A program made the translations under genes and the position numbers. From Elusimicrobiota bacterium (lineage in GTDB: Bacteria > Elusimicrobiota > Elusimicrobia > UBA1565 > UBA9628): 6,759 nt of DNA. How positions within the stretch are numbered: the first letter of the stretch is position 1; every line of letters starts with the position of its first letter. Shown piece by piece: positions 5,789-6,759 of this stretch. Location: positions 1 through 6,759 of the forward strand of contig JAHFCD010000125.1 of NCBI GenBank assembly GCA_023249695.1. Reading direction: 5' to 3'. The notes below the pieces were generated by a model. It made no database searches and was not told where the DNA came from. It saw only the letters and a list, made by a program, of their open reading frames with translations.

Positions 5789-6759
5789 ATGAGGCTGGCG
5801 ATCATCGTCTCTCATCCCATCCAGTATTACGCGCCCCTGTACCAACGGCTTGCTCGACGCGAAGACCTGTCCGTCAAGGTGTTCTTCACCTGGCACGCGG
5901 GCCTCGCGGCGGTGAAGGACCGCGGATTCAACAAAATGGTGGCCTGGGACATCCCTTTGACCGACGGCTACGAATTCGAATTGGTTCCCAACGTTTCGTC
6001 CGATCCGGGCGATCACCATTTCTGGGGGCTGAACAACCCGACTCTCGTCGATCGGGTTCTGGACTGGCGCCCGGACGCGGTCCATGTCACGGGGTGGGCT
6101 TGGTATTCCCATCTCAGGGCCCTGTGGTCGCTTTCCCGGCGCGGGGTCGTGACCCTTTTCCGCGGCGATTCCCATCTGCTCGACGGCGGTCTCTGGGGGC
6201 CGCGCTGGTGGGCTAAGCGCGCGGTTTTGACTCTCGTTTATTCCTGGCCGTCGGCGTTTCTTCCGGTGGGCCGGGCAAATAGGGCCTACTACGAGGCTTT
6301 CGGAGTCGGCGCCGACCGGTTGCATCCGTGTCCTCACTCGATCGACGTTTCTCGGTTCTCGGAGCCGGCGGAGGCCTTCGAGGCGGAGGCATCCCGGTGG
6401 CGAAGGGAGCTGGGCATCGGCGAGGACCGGCTCGTGCTGCTGTTCGCCGGGAAGTTCGAGCGCAAGAAGCGACCGGTGGAGCTGATGCGCGCCGTGCGGG
6501 ATTTCGGCGGAGCCAAGGTCGTCCTGATCATGGCCGGCGGCGGGGAGCTTGAGGCCGAGGTTCGGGACATCGCGGCTTCCTCTCCGGAGCTGTTTCGCGT
6601 ATTGCCGTTTCAAAATCAAAGCCGCATGCCCGTCGTGTACCGGCTCGGCGACGTCTTCCTTCTTCCCTCGGCATTCGGGGAAACATGGGGGCTCGCGGTG
6701 AACGAGGCGATGGCCTGCGGCCGTCCCGCCGTCGTCAGCGATCGGGTCGGCTGCGCGGG
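5789..6759 (+). CDS. GT4 family glycosyltransferase, 3'-truncated
   Basis: The frame is open from 5777/5789 to the right edge with no stop, giving 323 residues plus a partial codon. It starts with the typical RLAIIVSHPIQYYAPLYQ block (residues 2-19) and continues with VKVFFTWH (29-36), AWDIPLTDGYEFELVPN (52-68), HHFWGLNNP (76-84) and PDAVHVTGWAWYSHL (95-109). That subgroup recurs in surface-glycan clusters. HSIDVSRF (183-190) marks the linker, then LLFAGKFERKKRP (217-229), VVLIMAGGGEL (244-254) and the catalytic block SAFGETWGLAVNEAMACG (294-311), with the EX7E pair at E298 and E306. The sequence ends just after GRPAVVSDRVG, so perhaps 40-70 residues of the C-terminal helices are missing. ATG 5789 is preferred for its ribosome site; 5777 is the alternative, one base after the previous stop. 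The large reading frame on the opposite strand here (5768-6619) shows no recognisable domain and is a shadow. It is probably a sugar-adding step of the same chain, with donor and acceptor unknown. Confidence 0.92.
   Translation, partial: MRLAIIVSHPIQYYAPLYQRLARREDLSVKVFFTWHAGLAAVKDRGFNKMVAWDIPLTDGYEFELVPNVSSDPGDHHFWGLNNPTLVDRVLDWRPDAVHVTGWAWYSHLRALWSLSRRGVVTLFRGDSHLLDGGLWGPRWWAKRAVLTLVYSWPSAFLPVGRANRAYYEAFGVGADRLHPCPHSIDVSRFSEPAEAFEAEASRWRRELGIGEDRLVLLFAGKFERKKRPVELMRAVRDFGGAKVVLIMAGGGELEAEVRDIAASSPELFRVLPFQNQSRMPVVYRLGDVFLLPSAFGETWGLAVNEAMACGRPAVVSDRVGCA

Noticed and set aside
5768..6619. A long open frame of 283 codons on the minus strand
   Set aside because: It lies opposite a clear GT4 gene with ordered family motifs. 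Its translation is low-complexity, rich in Pro, Arg and His, with no recognisable domain. Long antisense frames are common in GC-rich genes.
1..6759. A previously undescribed biological system, mobile element, CRISPR or RNA gene
   Set aside because: All of the sequence is accounted for by known methyltransferase and glycosyltransferase families. I saw no repeat array, inverted terminal repeats, transposase or integrase motifs, tRNA-like folds, or gene-free stretch.

Overview
The window is a slice of a glycan-biosynthesis operon. It holds seven genes, all on the + strand: three methyltransferases followed by four glycosyltransferases. The first and last genes are cut by the window edges. The DNA is clearly GC-rich, with many GC-ending codons and Arg/Ala/Gly-rich proteins. 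It looks like bacterial chromosomal DNA, but nothing in it fixes the phylum. Gene content of this kind (FkbM methyltransferase, zinc-ribbon methyltransferase, CgeB-like and GT4-type glycosyltransferases) is typical of O-antigen, capsule, exopolysaccharide or surface-glycan loci in Gram-negative and environmental bacteria.

Layout: (1) 3-545, C-terminal part of an FkbM-family methyltransferase. (2) 566-1339, zinc-ribbon class I SAM methyltransferase. (3) 1336-2076, a second class I SAM methyltransferase without the zinc ribbon. (4) 2076-3266, CgeB-like glycosyltransferase. (5) 3266-4576, GT4-like glycosyltransferase with an unusual catalytic-motif region. (6) 4573-5775, canonical GT4 glycosyltransferase with an EX7E motif. 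(7) 5789 to the right edge, another GT4 glycosyltransferase, which runs off the window just after its EX7E motif. The only intergenic stretches are 20 nt (546-565) and at most 13 nt (5776-5788). Every other junction overlaps by 1 or 4 nt (ATGA or TGATG), so the genes are probably co-transcribed and translationally coupled. No promoter, terminator, RNA gene, mobile element or CRISPR is visible, and there is no gene-free stretch above 20 nt.

Reading the cluster together (inference): the four glycosyltransferases probably add successive sugars from nucleotide-sugar donors on the cytoplasmic side of the membrane. The three methyltransferases probably decorate sugars or cap the chain. Polymerase, flippase, transporter, initiating transferase and sugar-nucleotide genes are absent and would be expected outside the window. 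I see a fairly ordinary surface-glycan accessory region rather than a new kind of system. The points most worth a second look are the run of three methyltransferases, the altered EX7E region in gene 5, the short C-terminus of gene 2, and G-homopolymers inside two glycosyltransferase genes.
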